The position numbers and the translations under genes are program-made. From NCBI RefSeq assembly GCF_040436345.1, contig NC_133218.1:28850710-28914709 (forward strand): a stretch of 64,000 nt of DNA, read 5' to 3'. This document shows, piece after piece, positions 1 to 11,900 of this stretch (positions within the stretch are counted from its first letter, which is position 1; each line of letters starts with the position of its first letter). The notes beneath the pieces were generated by a model that searched no databases, was not told the origin of the DNA, and worked only from the letters and a program-made list of their open reading frames with translations. Source of the DNA: Pagrus major. Its lineage: Eukaryota > Chordata > Actinopteri > Spariformes > Sparidae.

Positions 1-353
1 TCTTAATCAAAATGCCTCCTTCATTAGCAGCAGTCATGTTAGTGTAGGCCATGTTAAAACCATTTATGCACAACGGTTATTGTACTGTCTTTGTCTGCCA
101 CAGTTGTGCTATGTGTCCTACAAGCAGAGGGTTAATTGTATATTCAAGCTAAAGGGAGACTGGCAAGTTTCTGACTGAATTTTCAGGATAAATGCCAAAA
201 GTACCATCAAAAATGAAAGCACTCCATCTCTAGTCCCGGTTTTCGAGGTGAAATGGCCCTCTTCAATAGTCGGAAACTTCCCAGTTGTTATTATGCGTAT
301 TAGTAAGTGCTGAGAGAAACCTGGAGTAATGACAACAGGGAAGGGGACAAACT

Positions 354-3300
354 TTAAATGACAGAGAACTGGATGCCGTGTTTGTTGAGACGGTCGATCA
401 GTGTGGTTTTTGCAAAAACAGCTCCTGGAGTATACACTCCTCCCCTGGAAATGAAGCAGAGAAAAGGAATTTAATTACAACCTAAATTGATGTCATACCC
501 AAGTCTCAGGATCAAGTGATATTCATGTGATTTATGGATGTTAAATCATTATAAGGGAAGGGCATTTCAAGCAAAACACACTATTCAGTAGTTGCGGTGA
601 AGTATTTGGCAATCAATTTTTACTGAAGCCTGGTAATAATAATGCAATTCTTCCAAGGCCTTTAACAATCTCCTGGCGCAGGTAAAAACAAGGGGGAAAA
701 AAATGGAAAATCTGTTTTCTCAGACAAAGCCATGGTCGCATGAACCAACTACGACTAACTGAATATTCAGAAATCATGACCTGTCCCTGATCATTATACT
801 GTAGAAAAATGAAAGAAATTGTTTTTCTGGCTCGTGCATTCATTGACAAACACATTAAATTACAAGAAAAAGAAAAAAACACTGTTCAGTAGCAATGCTG
901 ACACATCCTAAGTCTGTGATGATCAAAAATGTAAGCTCACTTTCACTTCCTAAAATAACATTTATGTTGTTTCACAGTCCCATGCCTCCCACTTTTAGTC
1001 TTTCTATTAAAATAAACAGCACAAACACATTCAATTACCGTCTGGTTTATCATAGATTAACAATCAACCAGTTCCTTTGAGACCATTTTACACGGACTGG
1101 TCGGATGGATTGAAAAACATCATTATCAATAAACAAAAAACTGGTGGTATGGTGTATTGTGCATGATGATAACTCACGTTTTGGGCAAGTCTGCGGGCTC
1201 GTTGAGAATTGTTAGAGCAGCCTGTACCATGGCGATGGGCGTGGCCACATATCCACACTCTGATTAATAACAGAGACACAATTAAGCTATGTTTTGACAT
1301 TTTGTTACAGCATTAATGGAGGGTTGTCATAAAATATCTATGATACTGTTGTGGGAAAATGTGACGCAGTCTGCATTTGGAACAAGTTGTTGTGGCTGAA
1401 TGGGTTGAGTACAGGGCTGTCACCCAGGACACTGGGGTTTGTTTTCTGTTTGGTACATTTTATAATAACGCAGGATTTTTAATTTCCAGTTACCTGGTCC
1501 CTGAACCAGTGTGCGGATCTTGCTGTTAGGTTTCCCCTGTGAGGGGTCCTGTCCCTCTGTGTAGCCCTCTCCATAGAGGGCAAACTGGAAGGATGAACCC
1601 TCCATCTAATACACACATAACACAAAAAACAGAGCATCATCTTATTTCCTTTTCTTATTTATAACAAGAAAATCTGGATATATTTTATGTTCTGTCAGCA
1701 CATTACCTGCTTTCTACTCGGTCCAGCCTTGGAGAAGAGTCCAAAGGAGAAGAACTCTGGGTACTGAGAAAGTGGACAGATAAAAGCATTTACATTTACC
1801 AGCATGCTTTTGGTCTAATATTCAGTTGTAGTCAGTAGTGTCATGTGAACTGTAATCTGTCATGTGTATTTTTTCATGCATGCCATGTTTGTTTACCTTG
1901 ATGAGTAGATTACGTCCAAAACTGAACTTGACCAAGAACCAGAACATCATGCCTGCAAACATCAGCTTGATGACGCTCCCTATTCCTCCGATTCCTGCAT
2001 ACGCTCCATACTGAACCTAAAGTAAACAATTACAGATTATAGTAGAGGGGGATGGAAACAGTCTAGTCAAAATGTCATGTCCAACAGAAATTACAGAGCA
2101 TTTTTGAAAACAGCAGCATGCAGACATTTTTCATAGTCTGCCATTGAGCCCAATTTTTCCAAATAAACTGCATCGGAAAATCCCGATCAACACAGCAAGT
2201 TCACAACCAGCGTCGCCCCAAAAAAGCCTTTGATCATAATCACATCTTTCATACTAAAACTGAAATTAGACACACGGGGCAAATCATTTCGACTGGCATC
2301 ATGTGGGCCGCATTCAACCTTTTGACAACTCTATCGTGGTCCTTAGATCATTTCATTAGAACGCCAATTTGCCAATTTATTAGTTTTGTCTGTGGCCAAG
2401 CACAAAAATAATTTTATTTCATTAGAAAGTTTTAACCCAGGCTGTTTAAGCAGGGGGATTCCAGGATTTTCAAACTGACAACTTACTTTTAAGATTAAAA
2501 AGGTGCATTATTTTTTCCTGCACTTTCATATACATAAGGATTATTTTTCAATTGTGAAAACTAATAAATCGGACAGAAAGTGTGTTGTTTTAACACATTT
2601 AAATTCTGAGCTTAACAGGTCAGACATACAGAATGTAGGAGACCTGAACTAGGGTCTCCGTGATACATGATGAAGTTTTTTATGAGTGACACAATGGAGG
2701 AAATTTAACACAAAGAAAGAGTGGGTAAAGAAAACGCAGAATGTGAAGCCTGACCGGTGTGGCCTGATGTTCCTCCACCAGGAAGCGCTGACTTCTCTTC
2801 ACAACGGAGGGATCAGAGCCCATGAAGGGCACCGTGTACTGCTGGATCTCATTACTGAAGAACAGTGTTCCCCTATAAGTGCACAAACACACACAAAGGA
2901 ACACATGCTGAGAAAACAACATGACGTGAAAATGTGTGGGGGAAACTGTAGTACATGCTTGTATGTGTACTGAGGGATTGTGGGATATAACCCTGATTTA
3001 ACCCTAACATTTAGAGCCAATCAGCAGCCATGACACCACCACTACATGGTTTGTCCACCAGATGGCACTGACGAGTTTGTTTTTCCAACTGTAGAATGTC
3101 CTGCTTAATGCCTTGACTCTTTAATAACTAAATGTTAGAGATCCTAATAAAACACATTTCTTAATCCTACATATAGCTATTGGATTGTTTATACTCTCAA
3201 ATATTGATATCTGTATCAGCCCAATCAGTCAGCAGAATATTCTGAAATTACACTACATTATCAGCGACAGCCATGTGATACACAGATCATACAAACATGT

Positions 3301-6300
3301 TTTATGGCTGATACCAGCTACCGTTTTCATGATAAAATTGCTGTCAGCCTGACAAAATACACAGAAAAACAAAAGAAGAACTCACAGCTGGAGGCACAGT
3401 TTACCTTTGTTTTTTCATTCCACCTGTTCATATCGTCCAATAAAATATAAAATATAATATCATTTAACAGATCCAATAAAAATCCACAGCTGTCCAATTG
3501 TTTTCATGAAAACTTATGTTCCAAAGTTTATCTGATCTTACTGTGAGGCTTCATCCGTCAGACTCAGCTAAAACAAGAGGATATCTTTCCAGGTTAGTCT
3601 TTTTAGTACAAAATGTTCCCTTTATGAATGACATGAAACATTGTGAACCTCTAAGCATAGGATACTCTGAACTTTGCTCTGAATGTACACATTACTGTAT
3701 AATATTGATTTACTGAGTTTTGCAAACTAGCTGTGTAATTGCCACTGAGAAAAAGTTAAGGATTTGATTTATTTTGAAGAAATATAAAAGGGGATTACTA
3801 CTGTACGTACCTGCGTCTAAGCTTGGAGCCCACAGCAGGGAGAGGTTTGTGATTAAACTTCCTCCTGAGACTCTGGAGCTTTTGGCCGTCGGCAAAACCG
3901 TAGACGGCAGACTGCCACGTGCCATCGTGGATACATCCGCCCTGACGGAGGACGACAGAGACACACGCATACATACAAAAGGGTGAAAATATAGTGGAAA
4001 AAAGGGACAGAGAGCATGAATTGAAGGAAGGGAGAGAAGGTAAACAAGGAGAAAGAAAAAAAGCAAGAAACATTTGAGATAAGCATAGATATGTGATACC
4101 GCATACATATGACAAATGCATGTACATAGTAATATAGTTGACTTACCTCAGATCCTGCGCTGACGGTCAGGAAGCTCTCCACTGCTGTCAGCGTACCTGT
4201 GGATAAACGCACATAATGTTTTTACAGAAGCTAATATAACAATAAATAAATCTTTAATAACAACAGAAGTAAAGTGAGTTAAGCACTGTGTCTGTATTTT
4301 TGTGTTTATGTAAGTGTATGTGTGCATGTCAATATGTGCATACCCTTGAACTGGTCCCTGGTGTAGATGACTCCCATGTCCGCAGGTATGGAGTCGAATC
4401 CACAGCTCCCTATGATGTACACACCTTTTTCAGCTGCCTGGCTGTTGTAGTTCAACTGCATTCCCTCCAGAAACTGCATACAGCCAAACACACAAAAATG
4501 TGTAGAAGCACAAACAGGAACGCATACCCAATTTTTTTTAAGTGTGCCTGTTAAACGATGAATGATTATTATACAATCAATTTCAACAGATTTATGGAGC
4601 TTTATCAACAATGAGCGTGTAGGAAGGCTGAAAGGCCTTCTGCTTTTAAGTCAAGTTCTGTCCTGATATGGTGAAGGTGGTGGAGTATTTTGTGCAGCAT
4701 TCAGACAACTTTCAAACCTCAAGTTAGGCCGTCAGAGTGCTGCTGACTGTGTATTCATGAGACCTGCTGCATTACACAAAGCAGCATCTGACAGCAAGAG
4801 AAAACTGTTGTCAAGCAGCCAAGTGACAGATAATTTAGTCTAACAAGCTACATCATGAAAGGCAGCATGTCTCCTATTTAATCCAAACCAAACAACAGCA
4901 AAGCAGAAAAATATGTCCACTGACAACATGCAGGTCAAGAAAGAATCATATTTAGTGTACGATTTAGGTCACACCAAAGGAAAGAGGAAAAACGCCATTC
5001 GATGCTCATAAGTAATATATGTGATGATTAATGTTGATGGAGTGACTTACAGTATCCACACATTAGAATTTAAAAATGCAGCACCGTGTACAGACATACC
5101 TGAGGCTCTCCACTGATGTCAATATGGTGGGCTCCATTCTCCACACAGGCTTTGACCACTGGCTCGCCGTAGAACCTGTACTATAAACACAGAGATACAC
5201 AAACACACAAATTAATTACTCAACTGTTCCATTTCACCTCCTTTCTCTCCTGACTTAGTTGATGGCTAATTAACCTATCAACTTTAGTTCTTATCACTGC
5301 TCAATCCCTGCCTTATTTCTGTCTGCTGGTATCTTTGGTCACCATATCTCCCCCAGATACTATCTTGACCTTGACAGGCCCCACACTGCAGCAACAAGAC
5401 ATGACACCTCACTGGCTCTTAGAACAAAAATCAGAATCAGAATAAGAAATACTTTACTTTACCCTGGTAATACCAGACTTAATACATTCATGCTCACACA
5501 GTTTCATCTCCTTTTGGCTTTAACTGTGTGCCTCAGTTTTAACCAACAGTAGTGGTCACTGCAGTGGAAGGACAATGACACACAGGACCCAAAGCAGTGG
5601 TGGAAACCTACTTTCCATTCTGACTTTAATACAATACGACTTATTGTGTGCTGTAAGTCAGTGGCATTCATTGTGTAAATGAAGGCTGCTCTGTGACAGA
5701 GAGAGAAAGAGAGACAGAAGAGATAGGTGGGGCACAGTTGAGCTACACTGATGCCAAATGGAGATTGCAACATGCCAATGCTGTGAGATGATGTGAGGAA
5801 AAAGTGTTTTGTGCCATGTGATGGAGCAAGAAAGTTCTGTGTTAGAGAAAAATAAACAGGGGGACACACGTGTCAGTTGAATTGTCTACTTACAGGCCCG
5901 ACACAGTTGAGAACAATCACGGCCTGTTTGCACATGGCTGCCAGGGAGTCTGGTTCTCCTACATCTGCCACGATAATGTCCACCTCTGACCTCAGCTCAG
6001 GCTTACCTGCACACAGAGACACACACTTTGTAAGGACAGGTGGTACAATATAGTTTGATCCAAATGGTTGTTTAATAGTCTTTCTTAATTATTCCCAGAT
6101 GTAAATATACGCGTACTGTATAACCGTGCGAAGATGAATTTAATGAAAATGAAGGAGGGGCAGCACAAACTGGGCTACGAGAACCTAGATCATGTATATG
6201 TTGGATGAAATTAAATCTATGTGCTGGACAGAACTTGTAACAATGTTTTTAAATGTGTCACTGTAACAATCGGTGCTTGTTGGAGGAAACACACTAATCT

Positions 6301-7854
6301 GTCTGAACAGACAAACTGTATTTTTTAGTGCTAACCGGCTGTGTGTGTGTGTTGTCATAGATGGGGACTGCACAGCGAGCAGCTATGTTCCATCAGCTGT
6401 TGCGCCTCTAATCCTCTGGAAACTCACATTACTGTCATTACTGCAGAATAGCTCCCTGGTGTTGTTCTAGTTATGGACTTCATTTTCCATGTTTAGAGCG
6501 ACGCACAAATATAAAAAATCGTAAACCTGAAAAAATTACCAGCATAAGTAAATCATTTATTATACTTTTCACATAATAGTTGCCTTTAGGTGAATTATAT
6601 TTCTATTTTTGTTGGAGCTGAAACGATTAGTCAATTCACTGATGATTAGTCACAAGTTTTTTTCAAAATTGATGACTGATGAACTTTTATCCAGCAAATG
6701 GTTTGCTGGATAAAAGTTCTCCAAAAAGGGAGGGACAGTTTTTCTCTTTCACTGAAAAATAGAAATCTTGTTCTATATATCCTATATCTTATATCTTCAC
6801 AATACTGGAAGATGTCACCATGGCAACACACGCCAGTGGTAACTGCGATGGACATGTTTGTCAGTTTCTGCCATCATATAGATACATTTATGAATTCATT
6901 TTATTTTTTTTATTAATTAGTATCCATAATGAAACTCGTCGCAGCCATCATTTCTGTCTTTGGAGTAATCAAATACAGTTATTGCTGTTGGATTAATGCT
7001 GATAATCAGAAAATATGTTGACTAAAAGTTTGATTGATTAATCATTTGCAGTATCAAGTAGAACTTCTAACCATTTGCTGATTTCTGTGTCAACAAGGCA
7101 CATTAGTTACTTGCTACATCACATACTCTATACATGTTTTATCATTTAATTTCATGATTTTTTTTTACCAGCAGGTTAGACTTATTTGGCAGATGTAGAC
7201 TTGCATCCTTGCAGATATACAGCGTTCAACACTGATTGATTGATTGATTGATTAAAATATCATCAGCTGATGGGACTGCATCATTAGTTTCTTAATAATA
7301 ATGATTATAATAGCTTTAATGAGATTGTTAACTCTTGGTTGCAACGTCGCTTGGACTTTGAGTTCAGACAGAGTTTAGGGTCATGGACATGTAAAATCAC
7401 TATCAGCGAGCTCCACTTGGATTTACAGATAAGACATCCTGAGTCGGAGTTAAGCAATTTCCCTTTGTCTAGGGAATGGACAGTATTCTTGGCAAATCGG
7501 ATTAAAATCGCAGCTCACCAACTACAGCATCCTTGCATTTCACATTACCTCAGTCGAACAACTTATTTCAGAAGCTAACCCCGTTGAAGGGCTGGCAGCT
7601 CTACAAACACTCTGCCTCAACACTCATAACTTCCTAGGGTTGTTCAGATACATACTGAGGACTCCGGCGGCCTGCTCCAGAACTTTTTCCAGCTTCTGCT
7701 TGCTCCTGCCAGCCACGGCCCACTTCAGGTTCCCCTTCGGTCCCTCGGATATAGTCCGGGCCACCTCCTCCACCACAAACTGTCCGGTGAACCCAGAAGC
7801 TCCGAAGATAACCAGGTGGTAAGGCCTGCTAGATGTAGTTTCAACACGAGCCAT
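354..7854 (-). CDS. sccpdh: Saccharopine dehydrogenase-like oxidoreductase (SCCPDH), complete, 12 coding exons
   Basis: Coding exons in transcript order: 7854-7656, 6006-5894, 5180-5100, 4473-4344, 4196-4147, 3941-3811, 2872-2755, 2016-1897, 1763-1707, 1605-1494, 1259-1178, 444-354. They total 1284 nt, giving 427 aa plus TAA; human SCCPDH is 429 aa. The N-terminal Rossmann strand-loop-helix is visible (HLVIFGASGFTGQF, residues 13-26, with the G-x-S-G-F-T-G nucleotide loop at 18-24), then LNCVGP (99-104), DISGEPQ, GFDSIPAD and PFMGSDPSVV. A hydrophobic segment at about 283-303 matches the family's membrane or lipid-droplet anchor. The ATG at 7854 was chosen because it has A at -3 and G at +4 and matches the human start; the frame is open ten codons upstream but only from a GTG. 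The exon 7 donor is GTCAGG, which is weak. No AATAAA is seen between the stop and the left edge. The enzymatic reaction of this family is not established. Teleosts can carry two paralogues, so this could be the 'a' or 'b' copy. Confidence 0.96.
445..5893 (-). other. sccpdh introns 2-11: no further genes seen
   Basis: Introns lie at 445-1177, 1260-1493, 1606-1706, 1764-1896, 2017-2754, 2873-3810, 3942-4146, 4197-4343, 4474-5099 and 5181-5893. They carry normal GT/AG ends apart from the GTCAGG donor at 2749-2754. I see no coding potential besides the host exons. The intron at 5181-5893 holds a short tract of repeated TCAGAA units (about 5427-5472) of a kind common at the 3' ends of teleost retroelements. 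The intron at 2873-3810 has a CTCF-like core. Confidence 0.7.
3055..3068 (+). promoter_or_regulatory. CTCF-like core site in an sccpdh intron
   Basis: The 14 bases CCACCAGATGGCAC fit the published vertebrate CTCF core consensus (CCASYAGRKGGCRS) at every position. It lies in the intron between the exons at 3811-3941 and 2755-2872. A 14-base match with several degenerate positions can occur by chance in 64 kb, so binding is only inferred. Confidence 0.35.
6612..7052. mobile_element. Diverged non-autonomous DNA transposon (MITE), family A copy 1
   Basis: The left end reads GGAGCTGAAACGATTAGTCA. The right end carries GATTGATTAATCATTTGCAG, which is approximately its reverse complement. The family typically starts with AGAGCTGCAACGATTA and ends with TTAGTTGCAG. 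This copy is worn and contains extra sequence, including the hairpin at 6681-6719. Assignment to a hAT-like MITE comes from recognition of the family in percomorph introns. Confidence 0.5.
6681..6719. repeat. Perfect 18-bp inverted repeat with 3-nt loop
   Basis: GAACTTTTATCCAGCAAA (6681-6698) is followed after TGG by its exact reverse complement (6702-6719). It lies inside an old transposon copy in sccpdh intron 1. Confidence 0.9.
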
Positions 7855-8361
7855 AGTGACAGCAGACAGACTGGAGGAGCTCACCGCCGCACCTTCACCT
7901 CTCTGACAGACTGACAGGACAGAGGCAGAGCTGCGTGCAGTTTTGACAGCGCTTCTTTGTCTACTTCCGTAGCAGCATTATGCTAACGTGCTAAAACACG
8001 AACCACTGTGGTAGTTTTTAGCTACCTAAACACGAATAGTCGTTGTGTTGCGTTAAATATGTACCTTCCAAACAATTTATATATTTCTAGTAAGGCGTGA
8101 CATATACTAAATTTAGTTTGCTTTAGCATTCGCACATTAGCATGGCAACTTCCTCGACATTCTGATTGGTCCTCGCGGTTGTCGCCTGACAGTGACGAAT
8201 ATTAGATGCGCCAGCGACACCACGAGAATTGCAAAACAAGTGTGGGGTCGAGATGCGAAGGGCTCAATGTCACGGAGTTTTACCAGTGAAAAGACGAAAA
8301 AGAAACACCATTGAACCACTGGTGTAGTCCGATTTGGATATAAAGGATAATTTGCTATAAG
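7855..8361. promoter_or_regulatory. Divergent sccpdh/tfb2m promoter region
   Basis: The two genes are head to head, with start codons at 7854 (minus) and 8971 (plus). The interval contains an ETS-type CTTCCG (7964-7969) and an inverted CCAAT box (ATTGG at 8165-8169), and is richer in CpG than the flanks. A good donor (AAG|GTATGT) after 8361 with an acceptor ending at 8894 (CCCTCTAG) suggests that a non-coding tfb2m exon 1 ends at 8361. Transcription start sites cannot be fixed from sequence alone. Shared use of the promoter is inferred from geometry. Confidence 0.55.
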
Positions 8362-8894
8362 GTATGTCTGTGTTTCTCACGACGAAACGACATTGATTGC
8401 ATTTTAGTTTTAAGTGACGCTAGCGTAGCTTCTTTAGCTAGTCGGCTAACAACTTCGATATTTTCACCTATTTTACACCTTCATGTAACGGATCGCCTGC
8501 TAAGTGAATTTGTGCATCTTTATCAAGGTGATGGCCAAAGTCCGTGGACGGCCGGGTGAAGCACCGTGATAATCTCTCCAGTGAGGCCGATTAGGAAGTT
8601 TACCTCCCCACGTGCAGCAAGAACATACTGTGCTCACTTTCAGACACTGGTTAAAAATATTTTTTGTATAACGAATCACATTAAACATTTACACCGTGTA
8701 ATTTACAATTGTATGCACGTATGGCCCCTTTACAGACGATAGTAAACGCAGTTGGCTACTACAATTGGACTCCAGCACGTCGCCCAAGTGTCATATAAGA
8801 ATGATGGTACATGTTTAAATGTTAGTTAATGTCACTTAAATGTCTGTTATTCATCTTAACATCCCTTGTCACCTTCTCTCCACACCCCCTCTAG
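8362..8894 (+). other. Probable tfb2m 5'-UTR intron
   Basis: It starts GTATGT and ends with a pyrimidine-rich tract plus CTAG. The stretch contains GCTAGC and GCTAAC words but no coding exon. If this intron is not used, the tfb2m leader simply begins closer to 8900. Confidence 0.4.
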
Positions 8895-8970
8895 GCAGTG
8901 ACCTCTTGAAAAGGTCACCCAATCCTCATCCTCTGTTCTTCCTCTGTAGTTACAGATCCACTGGTCCATC

Positions 8971-11900
8971 ATGTCTACCCAGATTTGTAGAGTTGTGGAG
9001 GTGATGATGCGCTCTGCTTGCTGCCAGACCATCAGAAGTAGATCCTGTCTGCACAAGGCTGTGCTGGCCCCTGGGGCTGTCTCCGGCCTCTGTGTTCCTG
9101 GGGCTCCTATGCTTCATAGAAGGGCCTATAGCCTGGACACTCTTTCTTCGGGTCCTGGTCGACCCAGTCCAAACTCCCAACAGCCCTCTGCAGAGAGGTC
9201 ATCCCCTAATTCATCACTCACACACAGGAACCTGTCTGCTGTGGCTGTACAGGTAGGCAGCTATCTCTGGCTTTGATTCTGGACACTAGTCTTCGACTGC
9301 TGCTTGGAATATGTGAATTTCTAAGCAAATGCATAACCTGTCTGCTAAGGTTTTACATATGTCTGTGTATCTGTACTTTCCCCCCTGTAATGGGATATAA
9401 AATTATGGGAAAGTTCTGTCTTACAAGGAGTTTTGCAACAAATCTTTTTGTGGTATTTACACAAATGTTATCACACCTGGCCCATGATCCTCCAACTGTT
9501 TTCACGCCATTTGTTTCGGCTGCTGCAGGGACAAAAGGGCAAGCACAACAGCCCAGACACATTTTTCCCCAGCTCCTCTGTGGGAATCTTCAAGGGGCCT
9601 AGTTAAAAGAAGTAAAACCTCCAGCATGTCTTGAGTCTGCTCTATGATCAGCCTTCTTGTCAAAACTATGTCCTACCTTTTACAGCTGGTTTCCCTTGAT
9701 TGATGAGGTGCAAAACGCATAACATAGATCTGCTCAATTGTTTTGTTTTAAACAACTGTGGTCAGCCCACAAGTTGACCCTTTATTGTTGTATTTTTATC
9801 ATGGTGTGTTCTGGTTTGCTTCAGCTGCTGCAATGCTCCAATTTTGCCTCAGCCTGGAACCATTAAAATTTCAATGTATGTGCTTTTTTTCTTAACATAC
9901 TTTATAATTCTTCCCTGAACCACTTTGTGTGTGGAGAAAATGCAGGCATTAATGGATATCTTGAATTTTTGCAGTAGAATGAAAAATTAATGAAGAAAAA
10001 GATTATCAGGGTTTGACAATGTACTGTGAGCTTTTGCACATCCGATGCTGATTGCTTTCATTCTATATGTGCACTCATGTCTTTCTCCAGGGCCAGCGTC
10101 GTCCTCTGTGCCGCTATGACTTCCTTGACCTCGGTGAGGTAGAGGAGAATATACGACGTGCTCAGGCATGTAAAAGATTGAGACACTTCATAGTGGACCC
10201 AGACCTGGCTAAACTGGTAGCACAGCATCTTGAACCTGAGGATGCTAAAACTGTTATTTTAGAATGTGAACCAGGTATGTATTTGTGATATGTTTAAGAT
10301 AAACACAGAGGTGCACTTAATGTATGAATTGTTGCTTTTTGGCACAAATATTTTCACAGTAAACAGTTCTGTTTTGACTGTAGTGGCATAGTGAAGAATT
10401 TGCAGTTTGTGCACAATTTATCAGTGCAACAACACGGAATTGATTGGTTGTGTTTGTGGCTGTCTTTCTTAGGTCCTGGGGTGTTGACTAGGACACTGCT
10501 AAATGCTGGAGCTCAGAGAGTTGTGGCTCTTGTAGGGGATGGGGCCTTCTTAGAACACCTACAGGTAACAAACATCTGCATCAAATTACTTTTTGTAGAC
10601 TTGTGTGTAGGGTTGAGCGAGTACTTGGCTGAAACAAGTGTCCGGCACGGTCCTGTTCTGTAACTAGTTTCTACAGAAATGGATAATGGTGCACTGGCTC
10701 ATCTCTACTCGAATAGAGATCTTTGTTGTAACCCAACTGAATTTAATTGGCAATGGTTATTTGTTTAATTAATCTTGGTTCCCTTGTGTCGCAGTAAAAT
10801 AAATTATGTCTTCATGTTGTAGGAGTTGGAGAGTCATCTTGATGGTCAGTTGGAAGTGGTTCACTGTGACTACTTTAAACTTGACCCCATGGGCACTGGA
10901 ATCCTTAAAGCCCCTATCATGTACTCTGACAAACTGTTCACTGACCTGGGCATATCAGAAGCTAGCTGGACTGATGGTGAGAAAAATAAACCATGCATAC
11001 ACACACAAACCTGAGGCACAGCTATGTTGCCAAATTTTCTGTCATTCACACACACAGGCACACAGACAGGGTTTTTTGTTTAGTTGGGCCTCTCCCGCTA
11101 CAAAAAAACCCCACCTACTTCATACAATTAGTAATATCCTAACACTTAGCAAGCTATTAATCCTTGAACAATCCTTAAAACATTTGATTGATGGAACTTT
11201 TTCTGCAACTCACAAGTGTGAAACATTAAGATATTTTTTTTTTGTCCCACAATGCTTTGGAAAACACATTACATCAGTATAATGACTTGCATCTTTCACA
11301 TAATCACACACTTTACTGAATGATGACTGCGCATTGTAAAGTCTACCATCCTTTGAAGTCTGTCTTTTGGTAATGTATTTGTGTGTATGTCTCTCTCTAG
11401 ACATCCAGGTGAAGGTGGTGGGAATCGTGCCCCAGTCTGAAGAGCGTAGCAAGATGCTGAGAATGGTTTACGCTTTGTTTGAACGGCAGTCTATCTACAG
11501 ACATGGAAGAATAGAGCTCAACCTGTTCATAAGCGAGAATGAATACCTGGTAAAAGAACAAGAGCATTTTAATACCTTAATCTGTAGAAATGAGTACCAG
11601 TGAATCTATTGATCATAGAGATATAACCTTGTGAGTGTGTTTGTCTGTCTTCATGAGGGTGGCGAAGGTTACATCCATGCTCACACAGCCTTAAACCAGC
11701 TCAGATCTATACTTAATTACTGCTGCACCTGTCAGTATAATCATCCGCTTTGGTGATCTGCACTGAAAATAACCAATTTGCCATATTCATGTTGACACCT
11801 CAATCAATAGTTGGTGCTGAGGCAGACTTTCTGTCTGGTAACTGAAATGAATCAATAATAATCTTTCTCCCATCAGAAACTGGCAGCTCGTCCAGGTGAC

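Larger units (their letters stand above)
6007..7655 (-). other. sccpdh intron 1 with a diverged inverted-repeat element
   Basis: This is the longest sccpdh intron. About 6612-7052 is covered by a diverged copy of the short element that also occurs at 17.0, 20.2 and 59.5 kb. The rest is AT-rich and unremarkable. A perfect 18-bp hairpin sits at 6681-6719. Confidence 0.6.

Noticed and set aside
7852-7884. Ten-residue N-terminal extension of sccpdh
   Set aside because: The upstream codon is GTG, not ATG. The ATG at 7854 has a strong context and fits family length.
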